Shown piece after piece: positions 1 through 12,267 of a stretch of DNA of 64,000 nt. Origin of the DNA: Dichotomocladium elegans (lineage: Eukaryota > Mucoromycota > Mucoromycetes > Mucorales > Lichtheimiaceae); NCBI GenBank assembly GCA_025716815.1, contig JAIXMN010000002.1, positions 2,170,001 through 2,234,000 on the forward strand, given 5' to 3'. Under the pieces are notes generated by a model, which ran no database searches, had not been told where the DNA came from, and worked only from the letters and a program-made list of their open reading frames with translations. A program made the position numbers and the translations under genes. Every line of letters starts with the position of its first letter. Position 1 is the stretch's first letter.

Positions 1-453
1 GAATACAGCTGGATTCGTTGGGAAGGACCCAGCGAGGGGAACAGGACCTTTTTTTTTTTTGCGAATGATGTTCCCCTTTTAACAATAGGTAAGCGGGGAG
101 GTGGGGGCGGTTTAGAAAAGCAAACATGTCGCTGATTCGATGATGCCAAGTCATTTTTTGCTTTCAGGCGACGCAGACATCATACCGAATACACAGTGGC
201 CCTGGATTACATAGAAACCATGTGACCCATGGACATGGGAAAAGGCGCGCGACTCGAATCATGGCACCGCTGAGCATACACGTGATCTCCTATGCAACGT
301 CAATTGTTTAAGGCATGATTTTAAGTACAAACACGTAAAAAAAAAAAGGTCGCATAAAACTGTATAAAGTTGCCATTATCGATACTCGTTCGTCAGCCGA
401 AAGCAGTAACCCTTCCGCATACACGTTAACACACCTCTGAAGAGAAGCTTGGT
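1..453. other. left edge, no supported gene
   Basis: No reading frame here can be tied to a known family. A T-run follows position 50, and a plausible intron (donor at 89, acceptor ending near 168) would join two short open stretches, so the 3-prime end of a gene starting outside the window is possible but unproven. Confidence 0.3.
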
Positions 454-770
454 TGTCCTGGAAATAACCATGACGGAAACTTGAGGAGAAGGAGGCCAGT
501 AGGGAGAGGAGAAAGGGACCGGAATGGGACCAGAGGCGGCAGCGTAAAGAAAGAGCGGAAGGTCATCCGAGAACTCCTCTCTTCCATGACTCATTAAAGG
601 AGGGTGCAATTGCTTGATATGCAAAGGAGAGCAGACGTTAGCTTGTAACAAATAATATAGTATTATACCGATCATACCGGATGATGAGAACACGGAAGGG
701 AGAGTCAGGTTGGAGTTCATGAAGAAGCGGCTCTCTCGGCTGTCCAGTATTTATAGGAAACCGAGGGTGG
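454..770. repeat. dispersed repeat, copy A
   Basis: This stretch aligns in the same orientation with about 45650-45945. Shared blocks include a purine-rich GAGGCGGCAGCG...AAGAGCGGAAGG block, the block GAACTCCTCTCTTCCATG, the block ATCATACCGGA, and a final TATTTATAGGAAA. I judge identity by eye at about 65-75 percent with indels. The open frame on the minus strand (376-720) is not kept open in the other copy, so the repeat is probably non-coding; an LTR or non-autonomous element fragment is possible. Confidence 0.65.
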
Positions 771-1364
771 GTGATTGCCAAGGCTAAGGCAATCACCGTG
801 CAACTTCACAATGCTTCTTGTTTATCAGCCCCACAGTTTTGTTGCAGACAAGTTTAAACGAATCCTTTGATTTTTCCGTGGCTAAGAGTGGCTGTGTCAT
901 CAACAGATGACGTTTTCTTGATGATCAAGATAAAGCATTGTATCAAGGGTAATCCAATCTATCAGAATGTGCCAGAGGATAAATGAGATCCAGCACTAAG
1001 ATTACGAAGATCCATAAAGGTAACCAAGAGAGGCCGTGTTGTTGTTAGCCGTGAGCTGCGTATTAAAATCACTATTACACCAAACTTGTTGTCTCATATC
1101 ACTGAACATTTGTGTAATTACACGCGTACAATCCACAAAGAGCTCATAGCATGTCAAAGATCTTTATTATCTGTTTCGCTGATGAGTTGTTCTATACGCT
1201 TCACATTATGGCACCATGTTGATATCTTTTCTGTTCCATTCCTTCATTATATCCAGGGCCCAATCTGAAGTGCTATGATTCTATATAGAGGCAATAATCT
1301 TTATTCATGTACATACTATGTTGAACGCTGTAGAATTATCCCAAGTTGGATCATAGTTTTTCGA
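771..1364. other. intergenic, nothing recognised
   Basis: AT-rich sequence between the dispersed repeat and the transposase relic. No frame longer than about 60 codons and no RNA gene was recognised. Confidence 0.4.
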
Positions 1365-2200
1365 TTACGACAGCTAGACGAATCCTTCGATAACCCTCCA
1401 CTTTAAGCTATTCGATGCTTTACAGATCCGGGTTATCAGTGCCTCGCTTTACAAGAACGTATTACTATTCACAACCGACCACCACGGTTCAATAGGATTG
1501 AGTTCAGGCGAATAGGATGGAAGATAGGCGCATCGATATCCTCGAGACTTGACGTATATAGGGATATCTTCAGTCGAAAGAATAGGCATATTACCTGTTA
1601 CCAAATAATGGCCCTTCATATGTTCATACTTATTTATTTCGTATGTGGTAACCTTACAAAAGCTAAAGTGGTTCCCAGTTACAGTTCCTTTGCTCACTGC
1701 TATGAACTGTCCCGCTCTTTTTTCTTTTCTTGGTTGGTGATTGCAGGAATCTCACGCTTAATGATGCCTGATGCCGAAAAAGCTCCCAAGATGGTAGTTT
1801 GTTTTTGCTCTTGTGTTTGCGCACTCTAAATACTGCAGAGGCACCCTTTCTTGGGACCATGCCATGGTGCGCTTCATGTCAATATGGAATCCAGACTCAC
1901 CAAGGGAAACACAGTTTCTTCTAAACTCAACAACAGCCATGTCCCGTCGGTGCACCCAGGAAAGGCGCGCTTGGATCTTTGCATCATTGTTGCTGTCTAC
2001 AGAGCTGAAACCATACCTTCTTGAATGACACGTTGTATTCATTTTTCATACATCGATGGAGCGTCGCCTTCGATACCTCTGGAGCAATGGCTCTAGGCCA
2101 ATTGACGGATTCTCGTCAACCTGTCTAAAATATGGTCTTCGTTGAGAATACATGAACCACCTCTGTCTCTAAGTTTCTTAAAAATGCTGCCGGGACCCTT
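1365..2200 (-). pseudogene. Tc1/mariner transposase relic 1
   Basis: Three minus-strand fragments in different frames together follow the order of a Tc1/mariner (IS630-type) DDE transposase. At 1758-2042 there is a helix-turn-helix tail followed by a catalytic-region remnant reading SLGESGFHIDMKRTMAWS, where families have IDExGFN. At 1449-1697 lies the C-terminal catalytic block GYRCAYLPSYSPELNPIEPWW. A further remnant, EALITRICKASNSLK, sits around 1370-1440. Stops and frameshifts separate the pieces and the first aspartate of the triad is not seen, so the element is dead. A second relic at 61497-61830 covers the same helix-turn-helix part. No terminal inverted repeats were found around it. 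Confidence 0.85.
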
Positions 2201-2884
2201 TTCGTACAGTGCTGCCCATCGCCAGAACATGGATTCCTAACTGTTTTGCAATAATAAAAAGTCCGTGCTTGAAGTGTGCGATTTTCATCTGAAGGTGTAT
2301 ATTCTTTCGCTTGGGATATGGGTAGCAGTAAGGTCAGGATTTCCCCTGCAAAATAGACTATGTCGATGTTTGGTGTGAGGACAAACGGATTGAAAAGAGT
2401 ACATTTCCTAATCCACCGGCATAGCCTTGCTCATCTTTGTGATGTAAAATGGGTTTAAAAAGAAAGAGCAAAAAGCTGACTAACATCGATAGAGATGGAA
2501 GCTTTTTTGGGTGACATCTTTCGCCGTGCATGCGACATTTGCTTTGTCACCATGGGTAAAGGTTTTTTGGGCAAAACCCGACGTCTATTTTTCTGTAACT
2601 TGTAAGTTTAGAACGGCTAGGGCTCGACTTCAATTTTGGAAAACGGTGTATGTATAGGATGAACGTATTACTCATAGGGGTGGGTGGGTAAAAAAGGGGG
2701 AAAGGGTAGGACGTACGTGCTTTGGAACCATATATATACATATATCGTAAACATGTATGATTTAGCACGTAAAAGAAGAGAAAACGGGGAAGGGGGTACA
2801 AAATACAAGACGAGACTAGTTAGTTATCTTGTTTCCTGTGATAGAGCGAGGGAGAGTGTGTGGTATGGATTCTTTTTTATCTTT
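2201..2884. other. intergenic and 3-prime flank of importin-alpha
   Basis: No coding signal. The part nearest 2885 should hold the 3-prime UTR of the minus-strand importin gene. Confidence 0.4.
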
Positions 2885-4185
2885 CTACTGGGGTCCAAAA
2901 TGGAACCCGCCTTGGGGTGTTTGCACAGATGGTTGGAAAGCAAACTGGTCTCCGTCCGTCATGGGGACCATGGCATCATCGTCGTTCTCGTCTTCTTCAC
3001 TGAAATATCTGTCGATAATATGATACGCCTTTTTGTAAATCTCCTCATTGTCGTGCGTCTGCAGCGCGTGGATATGATCCACTCCTCCCGCCTCCTCGAG
3101 AATGATCGCGTAGGGATTAAGTCCGTCCGCAGTGTTCGCCCTTTCGAGTTCACCTGCCTTCAAGATGTTCTCCAAACCATCAAGAGCAACGAGGGTGATC
3201 TTGTTATCGACCATAGTAAGGATATCCGACAAAGGCTTGATACAGCCCTGCTGAACAAGATATCTGATTTGCTGTGGTTGCTGCAAACCGCCTGATGTGG
3301 CGTTACAGATTGCCCAGCATGCCTCCTTCTTGGTCTTATATTCGCCGTGGGCTAGGATCTGCACCAAGGGCCCAATAAGTCCCGCATCAATAATCGCCTG
3401 GATCTGTTCCGTATTGCCAGCAGTGATGTTCGAGATCGTCCAGCATGCCTCCTTGCGGATGGCTTCCTTGTGGCTTGTCAGCAGGCCCATCAACGCGTTC
3501 ACCGCACCACAGTCGATGATCGTCTGCGTCTGGAGGTCATCGCCGGTGACAATATTGCCAACTGACCGGAGAGCAGGAGTTTGCACTGCGGTCGACGGGT
3601 GGCGCAAAAGCTCCACAAGACGTCCACAAACGTTCGCATCCACAACTGCCTGGATACGTTCGTTTGTCCCATCCGACAGGTACGAAATCGCCCAGCACGT
3701 ATCAATCAGCACTTCCTCGTCAGGTGAATAGATAAGGCTGGCCAGTACCCGGAGCGCAGGCTCAATCTGCGACCATTGCGGTTGCGGATTTTTGCCACGG
3801 CAAAAGTTAGAAAGCGTCCATGTGGCATTTCGAAGCATGGATATCTTGTTCTCCGTTTCGAAGACCCGGATCAGCGCTGGCAGCGCACCATGGCTGAGAA
3901 CGTGATCGCGACACGCTGGACTGTCACCAGCAATATTACCAAGAGCCCACACAGCCTGAAGATTTGCCAGCGTGTATTAAGATATGTTTCTCCTTCTTCT
4001 TTAAGGTTTCTAATTCACTTGCCTGCTCTTTGACATCCGGCTCCGGGCTGCTAAGCAGCTCAATGAAGTAAGGCACTGCATTCGCCTGAATCACGATCTG
4101 AGTTTGCTGCGAAGAGCCAGACGCAATATTGGTCAATGCCCAGGCAGCTTCAAACTAAAATACGAGGGGGAAGCAATCAGGACCG

Positions 4186-4217
<32 letters not shown>

Positions 4218-4707
4218 CTAAGCCAATCTTTCCTTACCTGCAAAAGCGTGAGGTTCGAGCGCAAAAACTCGACAAAACGAGGCACCACACCACAAGCGAT
4301 CACCTCTTCAATAGGTGGATTCTTTTCGCGCGACAAGAGTTTTCGAAAATGCGTTGTCGCTTGCAATTGCTGTTCAGGGTTTTCCGAGTAAACGCCTTCC
4401 ACGAGCTCAGGGAGTGTTTGCGCAAGCTGCCGAAGGTATGATCAGAAGCTGTAAGGCAGAAGATCATTCCAATGTCGGTAGAACTGTCATTGCTTACCTG
4501 ACCGTCAAACTCAACTACATCAATATCGTCGTCAGAGTCCTCAGCCAGGCTCTCAATTTTCAGATTGCGTCGCTTGGCGAGATTTTCCTCTTTCTTCTGT
4601 TTACGTAGCTCGACTTGCGCTGTCTCACGTCGTCGGCGTACTTCTTCTGGCTTGAAATGGCTGCGCGCCTTGTATGCATTGCGGCGGAGGTCTGTCAATG
4701 GATCCAT
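2885..4707 (-). CDS. srp1: importin subunit alpha (karyopherin alpha)
   Basis: Nuclear import adaptor that binds classical nuclear localisation signals and importin-beta. Exons on the minus strand: 4707-4498, 4426-4238, 4154-4023, 3955-2885, giving 533 residues, the usual length. The start [14 protein letters not shown] opens a basic importin-beta-binding region (residues about 1-50, with RRRRE and KRR clusters) followed by an acidic EDSDDDID stretch. Armadillo repeats follow with the family signatures [59 protein letters not shown] and [12 protein letters not shown]. The third intron (4022-3956) has a GC donor (CAG|GCAAGT); the GT nearby would break the frame. Intron 2 holds an AC/AT microsatellite. 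The gene is divergent from APN2. Confidence 0.97.
4185..4218. repeat. AC/AT compound microsatellite in importin intron 2
   Basis: A run of CA dinucleotides passes directly into a run of AT dinucleotides inside the 83-nt second intron of the importin-alpha gene. Confidence 0.9.
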
Positions 4708-5128
4708 GGTGAACTTCGCCACAAACGAAAAGTGGTCAGGAAAGGGAAATTGGAAAAAATAGCGGGGCGCTTTGATGCAACTCACTCTGTGCCACCCGCC
4801 CCGCGCACCCAATTTTTTTTCTTCGTATTTCGACGCGCCTCTGTAACTCCACCCTTCTCTATGAGGAATGTCTGCATATAGATTCCCACCCACCCCTTTC
4901 ATCCTGGATAATCGTCTTTTTGTTTTTCTGCGGTAGCTGGATAACGCGGGTCATCTTCCACTTTTCGTCACGCATGGTTGTTGTTTTTTTTGAAGGCAAA
5001 CTGGGTTGCCTTTATATCATTCTTACCAAATCAAGAAACTACTGTTTTCGTGTTGGCGGGTTTTCCGACTAAATGCCTCGCGCTCCTGATTTGCTTTGCC
5101 GCCGCCCCCTTTTTGTTAGTGGAGAACA
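4708..5128. promoter_or_regulatory. divergent promoter region, importin-alpha / APN2
   Basis: The 421 bp between two opposed start codons must carry both promoters. A minus-strand frame runs upstream of the importin start but has no family support. No TATA box was convincing. Confidence 0.5.
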
Positions 5129-7172
5129 ATGCGAATTTTGACATGGAACATTAATGGACTGTCAACGGTTCTTAATTACCACCCGTGGTGCGAGAAGAAA
5201 ACCTACGAGGTGCGGATAGGAATGTTGTTTTTTCTCTTTAATGCAACTAAACGTAGTCGACACTAATGCCCACTTGGACCTTTTTGCTGCCTCGCGTGCG
5301 CGTGCGTGTGTGTGTGTGGGGGGGCGGAATCTTTTTGGTTGCTGACAGGCACTTTTGAATGCTCTTGATGCCGATATTATTTGGCAAGCAATTGTGGACC
5401 AAGAAGCAGGGAGAGAAAGCTACACGTTGCTGGTCGAGTTCTGACTCTTTATGTTCCTAGTCTTCAAGAGATAAAATGCCAACGTTCGCGAATGACCCGC
5501 GCTATGGCCCTTGTGCCTGGCTACGACGGTTACTTCTCCTTTTCGAAGACCAAACTTGGGTACTCAGGCGTGGCCATCTATGTCAAGGACTCGATCCAGC
5601 CCCACTGGGTTGAAGAAGGCATCACTGGCATCCTAAACACCACCACCACCACCACCAGCAACAGCAACAGCACACCAATGACGACGCATATCAAAGGCGA
5701 TATAGATACCTTTCTAGCTACTCGGTGTGTCACCGACGCCGGCGCACTTGATGCCGAGGGCAGGTGTATCATCATGGACCTCGGCGGCTGCGTGCTCTTG
5801 AACGTGTACTTCCCCAACGAAACGAATGATGGGCGTCGGGACTTCAAGATGGACTACCATGCCTGCGTCCGATGGCGGATAGATGATTTCCTCCTGCAGG
5901 GAAAACAAGTGATCCTCGTCGGGGACACCAATGCTGTCCACGAAAGGATCGATCACTGCGACCCGGAACAGAGTATAAGGGAGCATGGGCTCAAGGACTT
6001 CAAGGATCTGCCCCAACGGCGGTGGATGGATCAGCTCGTGGCACCCAAGGGCCCGCTGGTTGATGTATGCCGCAAATACCACCCGGGCAGAAAGGGGATG
6101 TTTACATGTTAGTATTGACTCCGAACACATCTGATGTGGATGACTGCATTAAACTGCGACTTCCGGGATACATAGGTTGGAACCAGCGACTGAATGCGAG
6201 GTACTTTGAGACGCAGAGAAGTACACCCGACGAGAATTAACTACCTCCCCCCCCCAACCGTATATTTTAGGCCGTCAAACTATGGTAAAGCATGACTCTG
6301 CCAAAGAATCCACACACGTCGAAGAGGCAAAAATCATTGAATGCCTTTCTTTTGAATAGGCACGCGCATTGACTACATCCTTGTATCCAGGCAACTGGAA
6401 CCATACTTTCAATTTGCAGATATTCGCCCAGATATATTAGGATCCGACCACTGCCCTGCTTATGCAGATACAGCCAATGACGACGATCTTATCTACCCCG
6501 CTCCTTGCAAATCGACATCGCCACTCCTGGGTGCCAATTTCGATGAATTTTCAAACCGGCAGAAGAAAATATCCATGTTCTTTTCGGCAAAAGCAGCCAC
6601 AGCAACAACGACCATTTCTGGAAATGAAGCGATGCTTGCTCCTGTCCAACCAAGCCCCCCGCCCTCGATACTTTCATCAGCACCAACTGATAATGTAGTA
6701 CAACGATCGGCTTCTACGACACCAAAAGCAAGGCAGAAGCGAGCCCGGTCAGAAACTCCACAGAAATCGCAGAAAACACTCAGGTCCAGTTTCTTCAAGT
6801 GTTCATCTGATGTCATTGGAGATAAAGAAGAGCAGCGAGAGAAGGAAGAGGACCCGATTGATATCTCGGTCCTTGTTGCGGAAGCAAAGGAAAAGCAGGA
6901 AGCGAAGCATGCGTGGTCTAGCTTGTTCCAGGCAAATCGCGTCCCTGTCTGCAGCGTCCACAATGAACCTTGCAAACTCAAGACGGTGACGAAAAAGGGA
7001 CCTAACCAGGGTCGGCAGTTTTACTGTTGTTCGAGGTCGGGTTATATTAATTAGAGGGAAAAGCAAAAGATGCTCATGTCCAACTCTTTTGTTTGCTAGA
7101 TCGGTGGGGCCGCAGGATGACCCATCTAGAGAGTATAACTGCAATTTTTTTCAATGGAAGCATGGCCGTTAA
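5129..7172 (+). CDS. apn2: AP endonuclease 2 (class II, exonuclease III family)
   Basis: Base-excision-repair nuclease that cleaves 5-prime of abasic sites and trims blocked 3-prime ends. Exons: 5129-5209, 5349-5383, 5461-6107, 6176-6200, 6271-6284, 6360-7035, 7100-7172; 516 residues. The EEP fold shows TWNINGL at the start, LQEIKC (metal-binding Glu), GYSGVAIYVK, LVGDTNAVHERID and the final SDH (GSDHCPAYA). The C-terminal half is low-complexity with a canonical PCNA-binding box QKKISMFF (about residues 335-342) and ends in a GRF zinc finger with CSVHNEPC, GRQFYCC and YNCNFFQW. Intron 2 (5384-5460) uses a GC donor. Exons of 25 and 14 nt lie between the catalytic blocks. It converges with the CYSTM gene. 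Confidence 0.96.
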
Positions 7173-7413
7173 TCCCTACGAAAAAAAAAACCCAAAGGAA
7201 TGAGACAAAGCAGGAAGGATTCGCTTCGATGAAGGGGGGCGGAGTGTCTTGATTATTGCTTGAACGTGAGAGAGGAGTGTAAACCGAACAGTGCGCGTAC
7301 CTTAATTGAATGTTTCCCGCCCAGCGGAATGTATTTTTTGTGAACAAAAACAAAACTATCATCTTCTTTTATCCCCATTCACCCACCCCCTCTCTACTGG
7401 TAGGTTATATTCT

Positions 7414-7951
7414 TTAACAAAACTCTTCGCTAGCGAAACAGAGGCACAGCGCAGCTATACTGAAATACAAAAAAAATAGGATGATATAATGAGAGAGGGC
7501 ATATGTTAGTTGTTTCAGCAACCTCCATATCGGGAGAGTCTGCATACTGTACCATCCGAGGCAGCACGCATCATTGGTCCGGCTGGGTGTCTGTTGGATA
7601 ATGACTGTCTGAGGCGGAGGTGTCGGTTGGTAATAATATGTGGCTAGATATACCCGAATGAGCATATATGCCTCGTTCGCCCTCCCAGGTACACTTGCCT
7701 CCATTCGCAAATGGCTGTTGCTGGTACGACGATGACGAAGATGAATAGTAGTAATCGGGCAAGTGGTTTTTCTGATGCTGTTGGAGAGGCTGGTATGCAG
7801 GAGGAGGTGTCTGATGGGAGAGGCTGGGATCGGCCGGGTGGAATTTGGTTTCCACGTCTGCGGTATAAATTGGTGGTGGAAATGGCGTAACGATAGGAGC
7901 AGAGACAGGACGATGATGCCTCCTCTGTTCCTCTGCATCCACTTGCCCCAT
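7414..7951 (-). CDS. CYSTM-domain small protein
   Basis: Exons 7951-7699, 7643-7553, 7459-7414 give 129 residues. The first two thirds are rich in Pro, Gln, Tyr and Ser (TPPPAYQPLQQ, YYYSSSSSSYQQQ). Only the three-exon model yields the tail DACCLGCIAALCLCFASEEFC, a typical cysteine-rich transmembrane module (CYSTM) after a QP-rich arm. Family members are tail-anchored membrane proteins linked to stress tolerance, with the cysteine face possibly palmitoylated; that role is inferred here. The first intron (7698-7644) needs a GC donor (GAG|GCAAGT); the adjacent GT puts the tail in the wrong frame. Without the introns the frame ends in a nonsense tail. Confidence 0.82.
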
Positions 7952-9239
7952 TTGAGAATGGCCGAGTTTCTTTAAAAGGATAGAATAACAAAAGTACAGT
8001 AAAGAAAAGGGGAGCGGAGGTGAGGGGCGGGGCAGTGTTGGTTATTAAAAAAATTGGGTAGTCCAGCGCCCCGCCTCTCGTTTTCCATTATGCCCAATGC
8101 TTGCTTGCCTGAGAAAATTAAAAGGACGGTTCCGGAATTTCACATCGTGGAACACTGCCGAAGACAAAGAAGGCGAGGTCAATTATTGAGGCTGGCATGA
8201 GATTTCAAGGGAGTGAGTGGAGTGGTCCGATGTCATGTCCAGCATTGATGTTCTTGATGGATCGGCAGGATGCATATATACATACATACATACATACATA
8301 GGTACGTGTAATGCAAGCGTGATGTATAAGGGTTTCATTGCTATGAGAGCTCATCAGCAATAAAGAAGCCTTGAACAAATAAGTGAACAAAAAAGAAAGA
8401 AAGCTTCTTTTATTGCTGCACAGGATCCCCTCTTGTCCGTGCACACGCATGTATCGGTCTGTACGTGGTACATGCACATGCATAGCATCGCACAGTGGAA
8501 GAACGATATACGTACTCACTCCAAATCCTTTCATCTTGGATAATGTCTGCCCTTCTCTGCCAATATTAGAGTCAAGGCGGCGAAGGCTTGCATCAAAAGA
8601 AATAAAGACATGTTGCGCCCGCGTGCCTATGTGCGAATGCATATACGTAAATTTGGTGGTCGGTGCGTGGCAAATCCGCCGTAAGTATTTGTGATGCCCC
8701 TAAAAAAAGTGCCACACATGTACACACAAAAAGCACCTAGCACTTGTTTCTTTCCTTACGTTGCGGGCGGGGGGGGGAGACACGAAACAAACAAGGATAT
8801 ATGGTACTTTCTTTCGTGTTGTGACGCGGAAAAAAAGAAAAAAGAGGACAACGCGCACTCCTTTGAGGCACCTTCCCAAACGATCGAACAATAACCGAGT
8901 GATACGCATACGATTGCGGAAGAAAGAGCTATGTACGGACTATCATCGCGCTCATGTGGTGCTTATTCATGTCGGGATGGAAGGACCGAACTGATGTGTG
9001 GTTGCATGCAGACTTATTACTACCTCCCTTATTTTGTCGCTCTCTCGGTTCACTGGCGAGGGTCCCGGTGATGAACCGGGCGTCCCAAACGTCTCAGGAG
9101 ATGAAACGAACCAAAGGGTCCTCATGTGTGCAGACCACACATTTCTTGGAAGGGAACACACCCGCAATTTTCGTCCTTCACTTTCTCTCTCTCTCTTTTT
9201 TTTTCTTTCTTTCTTTCCTCTACTCTACATTGTGACCCA
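7952..9239. other. divergent intergenic region with small repeats
   Basis: Separates the CYSTM gene from the MFS gene. It holds a CATA tetranucleotide run at about 8277-8300, a G-run near 8769 and a pyrimidine tract just before the MFS start (9184-9222). Open frames here lack family similarity and overlap in several phases. Confidence 0.5.
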
Positions 9240-11644
9240 ATGTCAGAAAATCTTCGTCCGACGCACGAGTCAACGCCTCTCTTGCAAGTGCCCCAAGCGG
9301 ACCCGGACCATCACCACCATCACCATCATAGCACCACCGCAGACGATGCATCCTCGATCTTTAGCTATGCTACCTTCCATACAGTTCAGGAACCAGATTG
9401 GGATCATCAACCAAACCTTTCCACCGACATACCATCTGCAGAAACCGAGTACATCGATAAGGCAAATCCTCTGTCTCACGAGCCCATGATCGTCGTGCCT
9501 CGTTCCAGCTGCTGCAGTAGCAGTAGCAGTAGCACTGATACGGCTGCTGTCGACAGCACGCACAGCCGTCGCCGCCGACTTTTAATTGTTTGGTAAAAAA
9601 GAGAGAGTGAAAGAAAGAAAGAAAGGAAGACGCGACCACTCACGATCCTTTGCCCATCATAAAACATTGTACATATGAAAATCCATAATTCCGCGTCTTA
9701 AAAAGCTTATGTATTAGCACAGCCTCATTGCTAATAGACACTGGATTTGTCATGATCCTTCTCAACCAGATAGCCACCGATTTTGAGAGGTAATCTTTTT
9801 CCCCTTTCGTGTTTCTATGGAGGATTTGTCTGGTTTACACCACAGAGATAGTGGCCATCTCGCAGCATGGATACAGATTAGCTACCTCGTTGCAAGTGCT
9901 ACTGTTCAGCCGCTTTGTATGTTTTGATTTATGCCACACAAGCTCTCCGCATGCTCCTCCCCCCTCTATCCCACATTTGCACCGCAACTCCCTGCAAAAC
10001 AGCTGTGTGTGCGTAGAGAGAGAGAGAGAAAGATACTCATTCCCATGTAAAAAAAAATTCTAGCGACGTGCTTTGCCAATCTCGGGGACCACAGGGCCAT
10101 GCTGGTTGTGTCGCACACATTATTTCTAATAGGCACGGTGCTTTGCGGCTTCGCACATAACATGACACAGATGTTGGTGGCTCGAGCGGTAGCCGGTCTT
10201 GGTGGCGGCTGTATTTTATCACTTGCATCAACAGCGGTGCATGACACAGCCAAAGAACGGGGCCGGCTCCAGACCCACATGATGGCCATCCAGATGGTAA
10301 TGCCACAGTGCCCACAAGTGCTAGACGCACGATTTGCTCTCACACTAACAAACGACAAACGTAGGTCGGTGCCCTCATCGGTGCGCCCCTCGGTGGTCTC
10401 GTGCAAGACCGGGTTGGCTGGCGGTACTGCTTTTACGGCAATGCTGTGCCATGCGCTCTGCTGGTGCCCATCTATCTCTTCATGTCGCCGACGGACTGCT
10501 CTCGGCAGCAGCAGATCACGGTGCCCCCGAAGAAACAGCTGGGTAGTACATCGGCTCTTCCCCGCCCTCCATTAACTCGGACCATGGACTGGGCCGGGAT
10601 CCTTCTGTTTGGTGCGGCCAACGTGGTTCTTGTGGTGGGGTTAGGAAACGCGAACGAGCCACGGCCTCGGCTCGTTGGTGGCTGCCTTGGGGCTGGGTTT
10701 GCGCTGTGGGTAATCTTCTTCGTGTATGAGAACAAGGTCCCGAGCAATCCGATTGTCCCGTGGCGAAGCATGGCCCAGCCGAAGGTGGCTGCCGCCTGCA
10801 TCGTCAACTTTTGCATCGCGGCGGTGGAAATGGCCGGCATGTATTTGATGCCCCAGTTCTTTCTGGTACGTGTCCATTCCCACGAGACCCTTTGAACGCG
10901 TGCGTACGTACGTACGTAGGCATTTTATTTATTTATTTTGATCCAGGACGTGACCCATGCCTCAGCAACCATGACGGGCGCATGGAACGTGCCTCGTCTG
11001 GCGGCAGCGATACTCATGTCCTGGATCGCGGGCCGGTTCTTGATCAAGCACTGCTACCCGACCATCGTCCTCTCCATGGCCATCTGCATTGGAGCCGTCG
11101 TAGCCGTCGCCTCGTGGACTGCAGAGACCTCACCAACTCTGATCGGCCTCAGTCAGGCAGCTTATGGCGCCGTGTCCGGCGCGGTTTGTATCACGTCCAT
11201 GGCGATCTTGCTGGTTGATATGCCTAAACCAGGTAGGTGCATTTTTTTTTCTCTCTTTCTCTTTTTCCCCTCTCAGAGCTCAATCGCAGACAAAAGAATT
11301 ACTCATGTTATATATATATATATATATTACCACGGTAAGAAATGGCATCCACGCTACCTTTATTGCACGTCATCCGTGCGATAGGCCGTCTTTATAGCAT
11401 GGTTGGCAGTGCAACTCTATTTCAGGCAAACATCAAGAACTTGCTTGCCAGCGAAGTTGAGGGGTCCCGAGCGCTTGAAGCCGTCGGTTGGGCTCGCATA
11501 GCATGGCCAAATTATATGACTTTGGAGCTGGCAGTGGAAAAAGTGATCAACACAAGCATCCGGCAGACATATCTCTACCTCGTATTGCCCTTTGCCGTGG
11601 TTGGTTTCTTGGCCAGTTTCTGGACAAGACGAGGCATGCAATAG
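9240..11644 (+). CDS. MFS transporter, DHA2/vacuolar amino-acid (Vba)-like
   Basis: Exons 9240-9592, 9718-9789, 9846-9916, 10064-10296, 10365-10865, 10947-11232, 11385-11644 give 591 residues. A hydrophilic N-terminus of about 115 residues contains a His run (from GACCATCACCACC), a Ser run and an ESTPLL acidic dileucine-like motif, common in fungal vacuolar carriers. The membrane part shows DTGFVMILLNQIATDF, the loop motif region around ARAVAGLGGG, GAPLGGLVQDRVGWRYCFYGN (motif C region of 14-TM carriers) and a hydrophobic tail ending FWTRRGMQ. These match drug:H+ antiporter-2 and Vba transporters; substrate is unknown. The usual motif A GKLSDIFGRK is changed to STCFANLGDHR. It converges with the PalI-like gene. 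Confidence 0.88.
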
Positions 11645-12267
11645 GGAGGGGGAAAGGGTTGCCCCATGGAGACGTCACTTCCACACACACACACACACAC
11701 ACACACAACCCCTTTCTGGGGATAACAGGGGCCGTGGTTGGTGGAGCAGAGTGAGATCTTATTGTACAGAAAATCATATAAAAAAAATAACATGTATACA
11801 GTATAGTTAGTTCATAAGCTTCAGTATAGTTATCCACAGAATGTAAAAGCAATTTTCATAAATGTATTTGGTTCCTTGTTAATCCGTGACGGGGTACTAG
11901 AGAGGGTGTGTGGCCTTCACTTTATTATTTACGAGGGTAGTTGGAATAGAACAGACGTATGCAAAAAGAAATGATAGGAGAAAAGCAGGCGTTCCTGGTA
12001 AAATATCATTAAGTGTATGTGCGTGGTCTCCGTCAGCTCGTAGCAAAGTAAATAAGATTATATAATATAATGGGCTGTATAGCGCAGTGGAAATGCGACG
12101 AGCGGAAGGGGTTGGAGACAAGGAAGGAGGACCAGGGCGTGGAAAATAGGATATAGGTATATGTATAAACAGAATGGATGAGCAGGAAACAAGCAGCAGC
12201 AGCAGCAGCAGCAACAGGAGCAAGAGTAGGAGAGCATAGAATACAGATATCGAGGCAAGGGTGCGAA
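11645..12267. other. convergent intergenic with CA and AGC repeats
   Basis: Contains a CA dinucleotide run at about 11682-11706 and an AGC triplet run at about 12189-12212. It should hold the 3-prime UTRs of both flanking genes. No coding signal. Confidence 0.6.

Noticed and set aside
1..240. Possible terminal exons of a gene entering from the left
   Set aside because: A plausible intron exists (89-168) but the protein around it is too short and featureless to support a call.
12061..12135. tRNA-like start GGGCTGTATAGCGCAGTGG
   Set aside because: No matching acceptor or T-arm (GGTTCGA) at tRNA distance.
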